Notes under the pieces: model-generated
Database searches by the model: none
The model's input: the letters and a program-made list of their open reading frames with translations, nothing else
Told to the model about the DNA's origin: nothing
Translations under genes and position numbers: made by a program
Shown here: one piece after another, positions 8,195-17,049 of the stretch
How positions within the stretch are numbered: position 1 is the stretch's first letter
Layout: each line of letters begins with the position of its first letter
Source: an uncultured Ectothiorhodospiraceae bacterium
Lineage (GTDB): Bacteria > Pseudomonadota > Gammaproteobacteria > UBA9214
DNA: 35,390 bases
Direction: 5' to 3'
NCBI GenBank assembly: GCA_947258615.1
Contig: CAMYIX010000008.1
Span: 1-35,390 of the forward strand

Positions 8195-9496
8195 ATGAAT
8201 GCCCGCGCGAGTGCGGCACGGGTACTTGACCGGGTCGTCAGCGGACGTCGTTCACTCAACGATGCCCTGGCTGTCGGCCTGCACAAGGTCGCCGATGGTC
8301 GTGAGCGGGCGCTGGTCCAGGAACTGTCCTACGGCAGCTTGCGCTGGTACTACCAGCTGGAGGTCATGCTGCAGCACCTGCTGAACAAGCCACTCAAGAA
8401 GCGCGACAGTGACCTGCGCTGTCTGTTGTTGGCCGGCCTCTACCAGCTGACCCGGATGGCCCTGCCCTCCCATGTCGCCGTCAATGAAACCGTGCAGGCG
8501 GCGCGGGCACTGGACAAGGCCTGGGCCACGGGACTGGTCAATGCCGTGTTGCGCGGTTACCAGCGCCGCAAGGTGCAACTCGAGGCGGATGTCGGGGAAT
8601 CGCCGGCGGCGCTCTACGCCCATCCCGGGTGGTTAATCGAAAGGCTCAAACATGACTGGCCGGATGACTGGGAGGCCATCCTGCAGGCCGGAAACCAGCG
8701 CCCGCCCCTCAGCCTGCGTGTCAACCGCCAGCAGATTACGCGTGCAGATTACCTGGAGATGTTGCAGCGCGAGGGCGTCGAGGCTACTTCGCTGCTGCAC
8801 ACCTCGGACGGTATCCGGGTCGGGGTGCCGGTCCCGGTCAGCGCCCTGCCGGGTTTTGGCGCCGGGCTGGTCTCGGTCCAGGACGCGGCCGCGCAGCAGG
8901 CGGCGGGTCTGCTGGAACTCGAGCCCGGCCTGCACGTGCTGGACGCGTGCGCAGCCCCCGGCGGCAAGACGGCGCATATCCTTGAAACAGAACCCGGCCT
9001 GGCGTCAGTGACCGCGATCGACGTCGATGAGCGGCGCCTGCAACTGATCGAAGACAATCTGGCACGACTTGGCCTCTCGGCACGTGTGCTCCATGCCGAT
9101 GCCGCTGAACCGGACGGCTGGTGTGCTGGTCACAGTTATGAGCGCATACTCCTTGACGTGCCCTGCTCTGCGACCGGGGTGATTCGGCGTCATCCCGACA
9201 TCAAGTTGCTGCGCAGGCCTGCGGACATCGGCCCGCTGGTAACGCGACAGACGCAGTTGCTGGAGGCCATGTGGCCCTTGCTTACGGCAGGCGGTATGCT
9301 GTTGTACACGACATGTTCCGTACTGGCGGATGAAAACGAACGTCGCATCGGCGCTTTTCTGGAAGATCATCCGGATGCCATGGAACAAAAAATCACAGCC
9401 TCGTGGGGGCGGCCCTGTGCACACGGGCGGCAGATACTGCCCGGTGAAGACGATATGGACGGGTTCTATTTCGCATGCATGCGCAAACAGCTCTAG
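8195..9496 (+). CDS. rsmB: 16S rRNA (cytosine-967-C5) methyltransferase RsmB
   Basis: Methylates C967 of 16S rRNA using S-adenosylmethionine. 433 residues from ATG 8195, matching E. coli RsmB (429). An N-terminal NusB-like RNA-binding domain (about 1-140) is followed by the Rossmann methyltransferase domain. Visible motifs are LDACAAPGGKTAHILE (SAM loop), ATGVIRRHPDIK preceded by DVPC with Cys324, and LLYTTCSVLADEN with the catalytic Cys374. The usual DAPC is DVPC here, a mild substitution. A longer reading from 8120 overlaps fmt and has no family support. The 3' end overlaps the DUF4390 gene by 22 nt. Confidence 0.96.
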   Translation: MNARASAARVLDRVVSGRRSLNDALAVGLHKVADGRERALVQELSYGSLRWYYQLEVMLQHLLNKPLKKRDSDLRCLLLAGLYQLTRMALPSHVAVNETVQAARALDKAWATGLVNAVLRGYQRRKVQLEADVGESPAALYAHPGWLIERLKHDWPDDWEAILQAGNQRPPLSLRVNRQQITRADYLEMLQREGVEATSLLHTSDGIRVGVPVPVSALPGFGAGLVSVQDAAAQQAAGLLELEPGLHVLDACAAPGGKTAHILETEPGLASVTAIDVDERRLQLIEDNLARLGLSARVLHADAAEPDGWCAGHSYERILLDVPCSATGVIRRHPDIKLLRRPADIGPLVTRQTQLLEAMWPLLTAGGMLLYTTCSVLADENERRIGAFLEDHPDAMEQKITASWGRPCAHGRQILPGEDDMDGFYFACMRKQL

Positions 9497-10101
9497 TTGA
9501 CCGATCAGCGGCGCCGGGAATTCACGCCCGCTGGCAGCGATTGCTGACATGCCTGTTGGTCGCAGTGTGCATGGTGTTGCCCGGACGGCTGCTGGCCGAG
9601 ACCGCGCACGGTGCCATCAAGGTCGTCAATGCACGCACCGAAAAAGGCGAGGATTCCTTCCTGATGAGCGCCCAGCTGGATATCCGCCTCAGCACCGGTG
9701 CCATGGATGCGCTGGAGAATGGCATCCCCCTGGTGATCGAGTTCCAGATACAGGTGCTGGAGGCGCATGTCTGGCTGTGGGACGCGGTGATCGAGGAGAC
9801 CAGGTATGCGCGGCAGATCAGCTATCATGCGCTGAGTCGAACCTACGTGGTAAGAGACATCGATAGCGGCCGCCAGCAGAACTTCCGCAGCATGGATGAT
9901 GCACTGCAGATGGCTGGCTCACTGCAGGAACTGCCGGTGCTCGATCGCCGGATGCTGGACGATCACAAAAATAATTACCTCATGCGGTTACGCGGAAGCC
10001 TGGACATCGAGTCTCTGCCGACCCCGGTCAGACTGCTTGCCTATGTCTCGTCTGCCTGGGACATGGACAGCGAGTGGCATAAATGGCGATTGGCACGGTA
10101 A
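9475..10101 (+). CDS. DUF4390 secreted protein, partner of the NtrY-like kinase locus
   Basis: 208 residues. After a short polar lead the N-terminus has a signal or anchor segment (LLTCLLVAVCMVLPGRLLAE, about 23-42), so the rest should be periplasmic. The body matches the DUF4390 pattern: IKVVNARTEKGEDSFLMSAQLDIRLS, EAL-like LENGIPLVIEFQIQV, WLWDAVI, and a C-terminus ending in WHKWRLAR. The biochemical role is unknown. It overlaps rsmB by 22 nt and the kinase gene by 19 nt, so the three are almost certainly cotranscribed and possibly translationally coupled. Placement just before a sensor kinase with a periplasmic domain suggests a role in sensing or in envelope function; that is inference. 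Confidence 0.8.
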   Translation: MHAQTALVDRSAAPGIHARWQRLLTCLLVAVCMVLPGRLLAETAHGAIKVVNARTEKGEDSFLMSAQLDIRLSTGAMDALENGIPLVIEFQIQVLEAHVWLWDAVIEETRYARQISYHALSRTYVVRDIDSGRQQNFRSMDDALQMAGSLQELPVLDRRMLDDHKNNYLMRLRGSLDIESLPTPVRLLAYVSSAWDMDSEWHKWRLAR

Positions 10102-12329
10102 GACGTTTCGGCTTCGGCATCCTGCCGATCCTGGCAATGTTCATTGTGTTGCTGGTGTCGCTTTCCATGATGAGCGATGCCACGCATAACTCGGAACGCT
10201 TCGGAGAACACTATTCCTGGCTGCTGTTGATCAACGCCCTCGGCCTGGTCGTGCTGGGTGCGCTGGTGGTGGCCAATATCATCTGGCTGGTCAGCCAGCA
10301 GCGTAAAAAGGCTGCTGGCATCCAGCTGACCAGCCGTATGGTGGTGATGTTCGTGGTGCTCGCGGTTGTGCCGGTGTCCATTGTCTACTACTTTTCCCTG
10401 CAGTTCCTGCATCGTGGCATCGACAGCTGGTTCGATGTGCGCATAGAGGAGGCGCTGGGAGATGCGCTGGACCTGGGCCGGACGGCGCTGGATGTGCGCC
10501 TGCGCGATGTGCTGCACCTGACTGAGCAGATGGCCGATGAGGTGTCGGATTCGCCTTCAGCCACACTTTCACTGAACCTCTATGACCTCAGGGTGCGCAG
10601 CGGTGCCTCTGAAATCACCCTGCTCGGCAGTGATGGCCGCATCGTTGCATCGAGCAGTGCCGATCCGACAGATATCGTGCCCAGCCAGCCTACCGGCGAG
10701 ATGCTGCAGATACTCCATAGCGGCAGGCATTATATCGGTCTCGATCCCGTCGGCGACACCGGTCTGTACGCGCGCGCCCTGGTGCCCGTGCAGTCCTCGC
10801 GTCAGGACAGCGAAGTCTACACCCTGCAGTCGCTGTTCCCGGTTTCGGAAAGAATGGGCCAGCTGGCCGACAGCGTCCAGTCGGCGTTTGTGCACTACAA
10901 GGAACTCGCCTACCTGCGCACACCGCTGAAGTTCAGTTACACGCTAACGCTGTCTATCGTTCTCGTACTGAGCCTGCTGGCCGCTATCTGGATGGCGTTT
11001 TACTCTGCTCGCCGGCTGGTTGCGCCGGTCAGGGATCTGGCTGAGGCGACGCGTGCTGTTGCCGAGGGCGATTACAGCAAGCGCCTGCCGGTGGCCAGCA
11101 AGGACGAGCTTGGTTTCCTGGTGCGTTCCTTCAACGACATGACGCGCCGCCTCTCGAGGGCGCGCGACGCCGCCCACAAGAGCCAGCACCAGGTGGAGAG
11201 TCAGCGCGCCTACCTCGAGGCGGTGCTGGCCAATCTTTCGTCGGGCGTCATCGGGCTGGATTCCAACTCGGTCATCCGGGCCGTTAACACTGCCGCGCGG
11301 CAAAATCTCGGTGTGGATATCAAGCCCTACCTGGGCAAGGAACTGGCCGATGTCGCAGGTGACCATGCCTTCCTGATGCCGCTCATCGATGTGATTGCAA
11401 GCGAACGCAGCAGCGGCAAGCAGGCCTGGCAGGCCGAGGTGGCGCTGTTTGGCGTCAACGGGCACCAGATCCTGATCTGCCGGGGAGCATCGCTTACCGG
11501 TGTGGAATCTCGTCGTGGCAGCCAGATCATCGTGTTTGATGATGTCACCGCTTTGATACAGGCCCAGCGCGACGCGGCCTGGGGCGAGGTTGCAAGGCGC
11601 CTGGCACATGAGATCAAGAATCCGCTGACACCGATCCAGTTGTCCGCTGAGCGCCTGCGGCGTCGCTACATTGATCGCATGGAAAAGGATGAAGTTGAGG
11701 TGCTGGACCGTGCCACACGCACCATAGTCAATCAGGTGGAGGCCATGAAGAAAATGGTCAACGCCTTCAGTGAGTATGCGCGCGCTCCAAAAATCAGCCT
11801 GGAACCGATCAACCTGAACAGGCTCGTAAACGAAGTGCTTGACCTGTACCGCGGGAACAACGTCAATGCAGCGATCCAGGCGAACCTGGAGGCGGAGTGT
11901 GACGCCGTCGAGGGTGATGCCGGACGAATCAGGCAGCTGTTGCATAACCTCATTAAGAATGCGCTGGAGGCGGTGCATGAGCGTGACGCTGCGCTGGTCG
12001 CGCTGACCACGCGTTGCGGTGGTGAACTCGATTCACGCTATATCGAACTGTGTGTTGACGATAACGGACCCGGCTTCCAGGAGAGTGTGCTGGAAAATCT
12101 TTTCGAGCCCTATGTGTCGACCAAGCCCAGGGGCAGCGGGCTGGGCCTGGCGATCGTGAAGAAGATTGTAGAGGAGCATGGCGGCATGATTGTGGCCGAG
12201 ACCAGCCCCGAGGGTGGCGCACGCATCCGCATTCGCCTGCTGGTTTCCGGCACGGTCGCCGCGGGAGCAGGCGAGGAAGGCATCGACCTGCATGACAGGG
12301 CACGCTCGGCTCGCGATGCTGGGCTATAA
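10083..12329 (+). CDS. NtrY-like membrane sensor histidine kinase
   Basis: 748-residue sensor kinase. Three N-terminal membrane segments (about 11-30, 45-68, 85-106) are followed by a periplasmic or PDC-like region (about 107-285), a fourth membrane segment (about 286-309) and HAMP (about 310-362, with VRDLAEATRAVAEGDYSKRLP). PAS follows at about 375-495. The HisKA domain has phospho-acceptor His509 in LAHEIKNPLTPIQLSAERLR, and the HATPase domain contains LLHNLIKNALEAV, DDNGPGF and GSGLGLAIVKKIVEEHGG. This layout and the exact H-box are those of NtrY. It overlaps the DUF4390 gene by 19 nt and precedes the NtrX-like regulator by 69 bp. The stimulus is unknown: despite the name, nothing nearby concerns nitrogen, and the trkAH neighbours make envelope or ion status just as possible. 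Confidence 0.93.
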   Translation: MAIGTVRRFGFGILPILAMFIVLLVSLSMMSDATHNSERFGEHYSWLLLINALGLVVLGALVVANIIWLVSQQRKKAAGIQLTSRMVVMFVVLAVVPVSIVYYFSLQFLHRGIDSWFDVRIEEALGDALDLGRTALDVRLRDVLHLTEQMADEVSDSPSATLSLNLYDLRVRSGASEITLLGSDGRIVASSSADPTDIVPSQPTGEMLQILHSGRHYIGLDPVGDTGLYARALVPVQSSRQDSEVYTLQSLFPVSERMGQLADSVQSAFVHYKELAYLRTPLKFSYTLTLSIVLVLSLLAAIWMAFYSARRLVAPVRDLAEATRAVAEGDYSKRLPVASKDELGFLVRSFNDMTRRLSRARDAAHKSQHQVESQRAYLEAVLANLSSGVIGLDSNSVIRAVNTAARQNLGVDIKPYLGKELADVAGDHAFLMPLIDVIASERSSGKQAWQAEVALFGVNGHQILICRGASLTGVESRRGSQIIVFDDVTALIQAQRDAAWGEVARRLAHEIKNPLTPIQLSAERLRRRYIDRMEKDEVEVLDRATRTIVNQVEAMKKMVNAFSEYARAPKISLEPINLNRLVNEVLDLYRGNNVNAAIQANLEAECDAVEGDAGRIRQLLHNLIKNALEAVHERDAALVALTTRCGGELDSRYIELCVDDNGPGFQESVLENLFEPYVSTKPRGSGLGLAIVKKIVEEHGGMIVAETSPEGGARIRIRLLVSGTVAAGAGEEGIDLHDRARSARDAGL

Positions 12330-12398
12330 TGTGGCGCCTCGAGCCTGGCAACAACCGGCAGACTATCCCGGGCTGGTACTGAGACTGGAAATCATAAT

Positions 12399-13769
12399 AT
12401 GACAGCACGCCACATCCTGGTGGTTGACGATGAACCGGATATCCGCGAGCTCGTGCGCGAGATCCTCGAGGACGAAGGCTACACGGTCAGCACGGCCGAC
12501 AGCGGCGAGGCCGCCCGCAAGGAGCGGCGCACCCGGCGACCGGACCTGGTTCTGCTCGATATCTGGATGGAGGATGTTGACGGCATCAGCCTGCTGCGCG
12601 AGTGGTCTGAGGGCGGTGAACTGCCCTGCCCGGTTGTCATGATGTCGGGTCATGGCACCGTGGAGACCGCGGTCGAGGCAACCCGGCTGGGCGCCTATGA
12701 CTTCATCGAGAAGCCCATCTCGCTTGCCAAGCTGTTGCTCACGATCGAACGTGCCTTCGAGAGCGACAAGCTGCAGAGGGAGAATGTCGGCCTGCGCCTG
12801 CAGCTGCAGCCGGTGCTGGAGCCGGTGGGCAAGAGCCCGGTGATGGAGCGGCTCCGGGAACAGGCGCGCAAGATTGCCCAGCATGGCAGCTGGGTACTGA
12901 TCTATGGCGGGCCGGGAACCGGCAAGGGGACGTTTGCGCGCTATATCCACGAACAGAGCCAGCGTCGTGATGGGCCCTTCGTGGAGATCGCGGTCGGTTC
13001 CATATCGGAGGAGAACTCCGCGGCCGAACTGTTCGGTCACGAGGAAGGCGAAAAGATCCATTACGGCCGCCTTGAACAGGCCAACGGCGGCACGCTCTGC
13101 ATCAGCGACATCGCCGACATGGATATGCAAACCCAGACCCGCTTGCTCAGCGTGTTCCAGACAAATTCGTTTACCCGTCTCGGCGGGGACGAGGATGTCA
13201 AGGTCGACTTGCGTGTGATTGCGACCACGCAACGGAATCTCGAGGAGGAGGTGGCCGCGGGCCGGTTTCGCGATGACCTGTTTTACCACCTGAACGTGGT
13301 GCCGCTGCACATACCGGCATTGCGTGAACATGCCGATGATGTGCATGACCTGCTGAATTACTACATCGACTCTTTCGTGAACAATGAAAACCTCGCCTAT
13401 CGGCACTTCAGCGTGGCGGCACAGAATCGCCTGCGCACCTACGACTGGCCCGGCAATGTGCGTGAGCTCAAGAACCTGGTTCAGCGCCTGCTGATACTGG
13501 GGTCGGGCGATGAAATCGGGCTTGACGAGGTCGAGCGTTCCATATCCAGACAGGCGCCACCAGCCGGTGAGCAGGGTGCGCTGCCCGTGTCCTATGACAT
13601 GCCGCTGCGCGAGGCGCGCGAACAGTTTGAAAAAGACTATCTGCAACACCAGCTGAGCGCCGTGGGTGGCAGCGTGGGCAAGCTGGCCAAGCGGGTCGGC
13701 ATGGAGCGTACCCACCTATACCGCAAGCTGCGTGCACTGGGGATAGACCACAAAAAGGGGGCGGAGTGA
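12399..13769 (+). CDS. NtrX-like response regulator with degenerate AAA+ domain
   Basis: 456-residue partner of the preceding kinase. The receiver domain (about 4-118) has acidic pair DDE at 10-12, phospho-acceptor Asp54 in LLDIW and Lys105 in EKP. The AAA+ domain (about 143-365) departs from working sigma-54 activators. Walker A reads GGPGTGKG (170-177) instead of GESGTGKE. After ELFGHE (210-215) the GAFTGA loop is absent, replaced by GEKIHYGRLE. Walker B reads GGTLCISDI instead of GGTLFLDEI, so Asp-Glu becomes Ser-Asp. An arginine-finger-like FRDDLFYHLNVVP is partly kept. A Fis-type helix-turn-helix (GGSVGKLAKRVGM, ERTHLYRKL) closes the protein. Loss of GAFTGA is known for NtrX proteins; the altered Walker B goes further. 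It probably binds DNA without sigma-54 contact. Confidence 0.9.
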   Translation: MTARHILVVDDEPDIRELVREILEDEGYTVSTADSGEAARKERRTRRPDLVLLDIWMEDVDGISLLREWSEGGELPCPVVMMSGHGTVETAVEATRLGAYDFIEKPISLAKLLLTIERAFESDKLQRENVGLRLQLQPVLEPVGKSPVMERLREQARKIAQHGSWVLIYGGPGTGKGTFARYIHEQSQRRDGPFVEIAVGSISEENSAAELFGHEEGEKIHYGRLEQANGGTLCISDIADMDMQTQTRLLSVFQTNSFTRLGGDEDVKVDLRVIATTQRNLEEEVAAGRFRDDLFYHLNVVPLHIPALREHADDVHDLLNYYIDSFVNNENLAYRHFSVAAQNRLRTYDWPGNVRELKNLVQRLLILGSGDEIGLDEVERSISRQAPPAGEQGALPVSYDMPLREAREQFEKDYLQHQLSAVGGSVGKLAKRVGMERTHLYRKLRALGIDHKKGAE

Positions 13770-13838
13770 TGCTGGCGATTGCGAGCGGCCCGCGCCTGCC
13801 CGAGGCGTGATTCAACAACCCGATAATTATTCCGGCCA

Positions 13839-15218
13839 ATGAAGATAATCATTCTCGGTGCAGGCCAGGTCGGTTCGTCTGTTGCTGCCAACCTGGCGAG
13901 TGAGGCAAACGACATTACCGTTGTCGATGACAATACGGCCGTGTTGAATGACCTGCAGGATCGCCTGGATATCCGCACGGTCACCGGACACGCCTCCCAC
14001 CCCGACACCCTGGCGCAGGCCGGTGCCGATGACGCCGACCTGGTGCTGGCGGTCACCAGCAGCGACGAGACCAACATGATTGCCTGCCAGGTGGCCTACA
14101 CCCTGTATCACACCCCTACCAAGATCGCCCGGGTGCGTTCGCTGGAGTATCTCAACCATTCCCGGCTGTTTGCCCAGGAGGCGCTGCCGGTGGACGTCCT
14201 GATCAGCCCGGAGCAGCTGGTCACGGACTATATCGAACGCCTGATCGAGAACCCCGGTGCCTTGCAGGTGCTGGACTTCGCTTTCGCTGCAGGTCGGGTG
14301 CAGCTGGTCGCAGTCCGTGCTTACCATGGCGGGCCGCTGGTGGGGCACGAGTTGCGGACCCTGAAAGAGCACATCCCGGGTGCCGATGCGCGGGTTGCCG
14401 CTGTTTTCCGTAGCGGTAAACATATCGTGCCTACCGGTGACACGGTCATCGAAGTCGATGATGAAGTCTTCTTTGTCGCTGCACGCAAGCATATTCGCCG
14501 GGTGATGAGCGAACTGCGCAAGCTGGACAAGCCAGTCAAGCGCGTGATGCTGGCGGGTGGCGGCAATATCGGCATGCGGCTTGCCACTGCAATAGAGCAG
14601 CGTTACCAGATCAAGATCATCGAGCACAATGAAGATCGCACCCGCTGCCTGTCCGAGACCCTTGACCGGTCCATCGTGTTGCTGGGCGATGCCGCCGACG
14701 AAGAATTGCTGCTGGAGGAGAACATCGAGAACACCGATGTGTTCTGCGCCCTCACCAACGACGAGGAGGCCAATATCCTCTCGGCGATGCTGGCCAAGCG
14801 CCTCGGCGCACGCAAGGTCATGTCGTTGATCAACCGGGCATCCTATGTCGACCTGGTCCAGAGCCAGACCATCGATATCGCGATATCGCCACAGCAGGCC
14901 ACTATCGGCAGCCTGTTGACGCACGTACGTCGTGGTGATGTGGTGGTGGTCCATTCGCTGCGCCGCGGTGCGGCCGAGGCAATGGAGGCCGTTGCCCACG
15001 GCGACCGTGACAGTTCCAGGGTGGTCGGCCGCGCCATCGAGGAGATCAAGTTGCCGCGAGGCACGACCATCGGTGCCATCGTGCGCGGTGAAGAGGTTAT
15101 CATCGCGCACCATGACAGCGTCATCGAATCCGATGACCATGTCATCCTGTTCCTGTCCAACAAGGAATGTATCCAGGAAGTGGAACGTCTGTTCCAGGTC
15201 GGCGTTACCTTCTTCTGA
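13839..15218 (+). CDS. trkA: Trk system potassium uptake regulatory protein TrkA
   Basis: Cytosolic NAD(H)-binding subunit that gates the TrkH/TrkG potassium channel. At 459 residues it is the size of E. coli TrkA (458). It has two RCK repeats, each with a Rossmann nucleotide loop: [19 protein letters not shown] at the start and [19 protein letters not shown] near 235. Each is followed by a TrkA-C domain, for example [12 protein letters not shown] and [14 protein letters not shown]. The gene lies 69 bp after the regulator and 32 bp before trkH, so the channel and its gate are encoded together. A 437-residue reading on the opposite strand is a codon-bias shadow. Confidence 0.97.
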   Translation: MKIIILGAGQVGSSVAANLASEANDITVVDDNTAVLNDLQDRLDIRTVTGHASHPDTLAQAGADDADLVLAVTSSDETNMIACQVAYTLYHTPTKIARVRSLEYLNHSRLFAQEALPVDVLISPEQLVTDYIERLIENPGALQVLDFAFAAGRVQLVAVRAYHGGPLVGHELRTLKEHIPGADARVAAVFRSGKHIVPTGDTVIEVDDEVFFVAARKHIRRVMSELRKLDKPVKRVMLAGGGNIGMRLATAIEQRYQIKIIEHNEDRTRCLSETLDRSIVLLGDAADEELLLEENIENTDVFCALTNDEEANILSAMLAKRLGARKVMSLINRASYVDLVQSQTIDIAISPQQATIGSLLTHVRRGDVVVVHSLRRGAAEAMEAVAHGDRDSSRVVGRAIEEIKLPRGTTIGAIVRGEEVIIAHHDSVIESDDHVILFLSNKECIQEVERLFQVGVTFF

Positions 15219-15250
15219 GCTGACCGGCGCTGCCTGGATACATTTGAACC

Positions 15251-16702
15251 ATGCATTTTCTGTCTATCCAACGACTACTGGGGCTGATGCTGATGGTGTT
15301 CAGTGCGGCAATGCTGCCCCCGTTCGTGGTTTCCTGGCTCTATCATGACGGCGTGACGCACGTGTTCCTCGCCTGTGCTGCCGTGGTGTTTGTGCTCGGA
15401 TTGTTGTGCTGGCTGCCGGCCCGGCGCTTCAGGGATGAGCTGCGGGTCCGCGACGGATTCATTGTGGTGGTGATGTTCTGGGTGATGCTGGGGCTGGCAG
15501 GTGCATTGCCCCTGGCGCTGTCCGAACGCCCCGTCCTCTCGGTCACCGATGCGGTTTTCGAGTCCATATCCGGGTTGACGACCACCGGCGCGACCGTGAT
15601 CACTGGCCTGGACAGACTGCCCGCCTCGATCCTGTTCTACCGCCAGCAACTCCAGTGGCTGGGTGGTATGGGGATCATTGTGCTGGCAGTGGCTATTATG
15701 CCCATGCTGGGCGTCGGCGGCATGCAACTGTACCGTGCGGAAACCCCCGGCCCGCTGAAGGACACCAAGCTCACGCCGCGTATTACCGAGACCGCCAAGG
15801 CGCTCTGGTATATCTACCTGGGACTGACCATCGCCTGCGGGGTGTGTTACTGGCTTGCGGGCATGACTGCCTTCGATGCCGTCGGACACAGCTTCTCGAC
15901 CGTTGCCATCGGCGGGTTCTCGACCCATGACCTGAGTATCGGCTATTTCAAGAATTCGACCATCGAGATGATTGCCGTGGTGTTCATGCTGCTCGCGGGC
16001 ATGAATTATGCCCTGCACTTCCTTTCCTGGCGGTCGTTGAGCCTGAAGCCTTATATCAAGGATACGGAGGTCAAGGCCTATCTCGGCGTGATTGCCATGC
16101 TGATCGCCATCACCGTCGTTTACCTCTACTACACGAACACCTTTGTCTATTTTTCGGAGGCCCTGCACCAGGGCCTGTTCCAGGCCGTGTCCATTGCCAC
16201 CACGACCGGTTTCACCACCGCTGAATATTCTGAATGGCCCGGTTTTCTGCCGGTGCTGTTGCTGTTCGCGAGCTTTGTCGGCGGCTGTGCAGGCTCCACC
16301 GGTGGTGGTATGAAGGTGATCCGCTTCGTGCTGCTGATCAAGCAGGGCAGGCGCGAGATCATGCGTCTGGTGCATCCCAATGCGCAGATACCGGTCAAGG
16401 TCGGCCACAAACCGATGCCGGATCGCGTGGTGAATGCCGTGTGGGGGTTCTTCGCCGCCTACGTCGGCAGCTTTGTCGTCATCATGCTGTTCCTGATGGC
16501 CACCGGCCTGGATCAGGTCACGGCCTTTTCGGCCGTCGCCGCGTGCATGAACAACCTGGGTCCGGGGCTGGGCAGCGTAGGCGGCAATTATGTCGACATC
16601 AATGATGCGGCGAAATGGGCGCTCAGTTTTGCCATGCTGCTTGGCCGGCTCGAGGTCTTTACCCTGTTGATACTGTTTACCCGTGCATTCTGGCGCCGCT
16701 GA
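15251..16702 (+). CDS. trkH: Trk potassium transporter membrane subunit TrkH
   Basis: Integral inner-membrane potassium channel subunit of the SKT superfamily; 483 residues, matching E. coli TrkH (483). Four pore-loop repeats with the key glycines are visible: SISGLTTTGATVITG, FSTVAIGGFSTHD, VSIATTTGFTTAEYS and ACMNNLGPGLGSVGG. About ten to twelve hydrophobic helices surround them. A lysine/arginine-rich loop after VRF(L)LIKQGRREIMRL fits the known intracellular loop near pore 3. It directly follows trkA; its TGA overlaps the ATG of the TPR gene (TGATG). Together trkA and trkH suffice for a TrkAH transporter. TrkE, an ATP-binding accessory protein in E. coli, is not seen here. Confidence 0.97.
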   Translation: MHFLSIQRLLGLMLMVFSAAMLPPFVVSWLYHDGVTHVFLACAAVVFVLGLLCWLPARRFRDELRVRDGFIVVVMFWVMLGLAGALPLALSERPVLSVTDAVFESISGLTTTGATVITGLDRLPASILFYRQQLQWLGGMGIIVLAVAIMPMLGVGGMQLYRAETPGPLKDTKLTPRITETAKALWYIYLGLTIACGVCYWLAGMTAFDAVGHSFSTVAIGGFSTHDLSIGYFKNSTIEMIAVVFMLLAGMNYALHFLSWRSLSLKPYIKDTEVKAYLGVIAMLIAITVVYLYYTNTFVYFSEALHQGLFQAVSIATTTGFTTAEYSEWPGFLPVLLLFASFVGGCAGSTGGGMKVIRFVLLIKQGRREIMRLVHPNAQIPVKVGHKPMPDRVVNAVWGFFAAYVGSFVVIMLFLMATGLDQVTAFSAVAACMNNLGPGLGSVGGNYVDINDAAKWALSFAMLLGRLEVFTLLILFTRAFWRR

Positions 16703-17028
16703 TGGGGATGATCGAGAACCTCGAGGCCATGCTGGCCAGCGGTCAGGACAACGCCCTGCTGCGCTTCAGTCTGGGCAGTGCCCTGCTCAAGAACGGGGAC
16801 GTCGAGCAGGCCGTTGGACACCTTGCGGAGGCGGTCAGGCAGGACCCGGACTACTCGGCCGCCTGGAAGGGCTATGGCAAGGCCCTGCAGTCGCTGGGTG
16901 AGACGGAGGCGGCCATGCGCGCCTACGAAAGCGGTATCGCGGCAGCCGGTCGCAAGGGCGACAAGCAGGCGGCGAAGGAGATGCAGGTGTTTCTCCGTCG
17001 GCTGCAAAAAGCGGCCGATGGCCAGTGA
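16702..17028 (+). CDS. Small tetratricopeptide-repeat protein
   Basis: 108 residues from the ATG that shares bases with the trkH stop (TGATG), or 106 from a second ATG at 16708. The sequence is a short TPR solenoid. One repeat covers about 15-48 (LLRFSLGSALLKNGDVEQAV, HLAEAVRQDPDYSAAW) and a second about 49-82 (KGYGKALQSLGETEAAMRAYESGI). A basic helical tail (KQAAKEMQVFLRRLQ) follows. No signal peptide is seen, so it is probably cytosolic and mediates protein contacts. Overlap with trkH suggests translational coupling and last place in the def-trkH array. It ends 21 bp from the convergent acyltransferase gene. The partner is unknown. Confidence 0.82.
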   Translation: MGMIENLEAMLASGQDNALLRFSLGSALLKNGDVEQAVGHLAEAVRQDPDYSAAWKGYGKALQSLGETEAAMRAYESGIAAAGRKGDKQAAKEMQVFLRRLQKAADGQ

Positions 17029-17049
17029 GCGTCCGCGGCGGCTGACGCT
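17028..17049. terminator. Weak hairpin between convergent genes
   Basis: AGCGTC (17028-17033) and GACGCT (17044-17049) form a 6-bp stem around a 10-nt loop, between the TPR gene and the convergent acyltransferase gene. There is no U-tract on either strand, so a terminator role is only suggested by position. Confidence 0.25.

Noticed and set aside
10944-11978. 344-residue minus-strand reading opposite the kinase
   Set aside because: The kinase H-box and ATPase motifs lie on the plus strand; the antisense has none.
12363-13715. 450-residue minus-strand reading opposite the NtrX-like gene
   Set aside because: The plus strand encodes a clear receiver-AAA-Fis protein; the antisense reading has no recognisable domain.
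13827-15140. 437-residue minus-strand reading opposite trkA
   Set aside because: Codon-bias shadow of trkA; no domain features.
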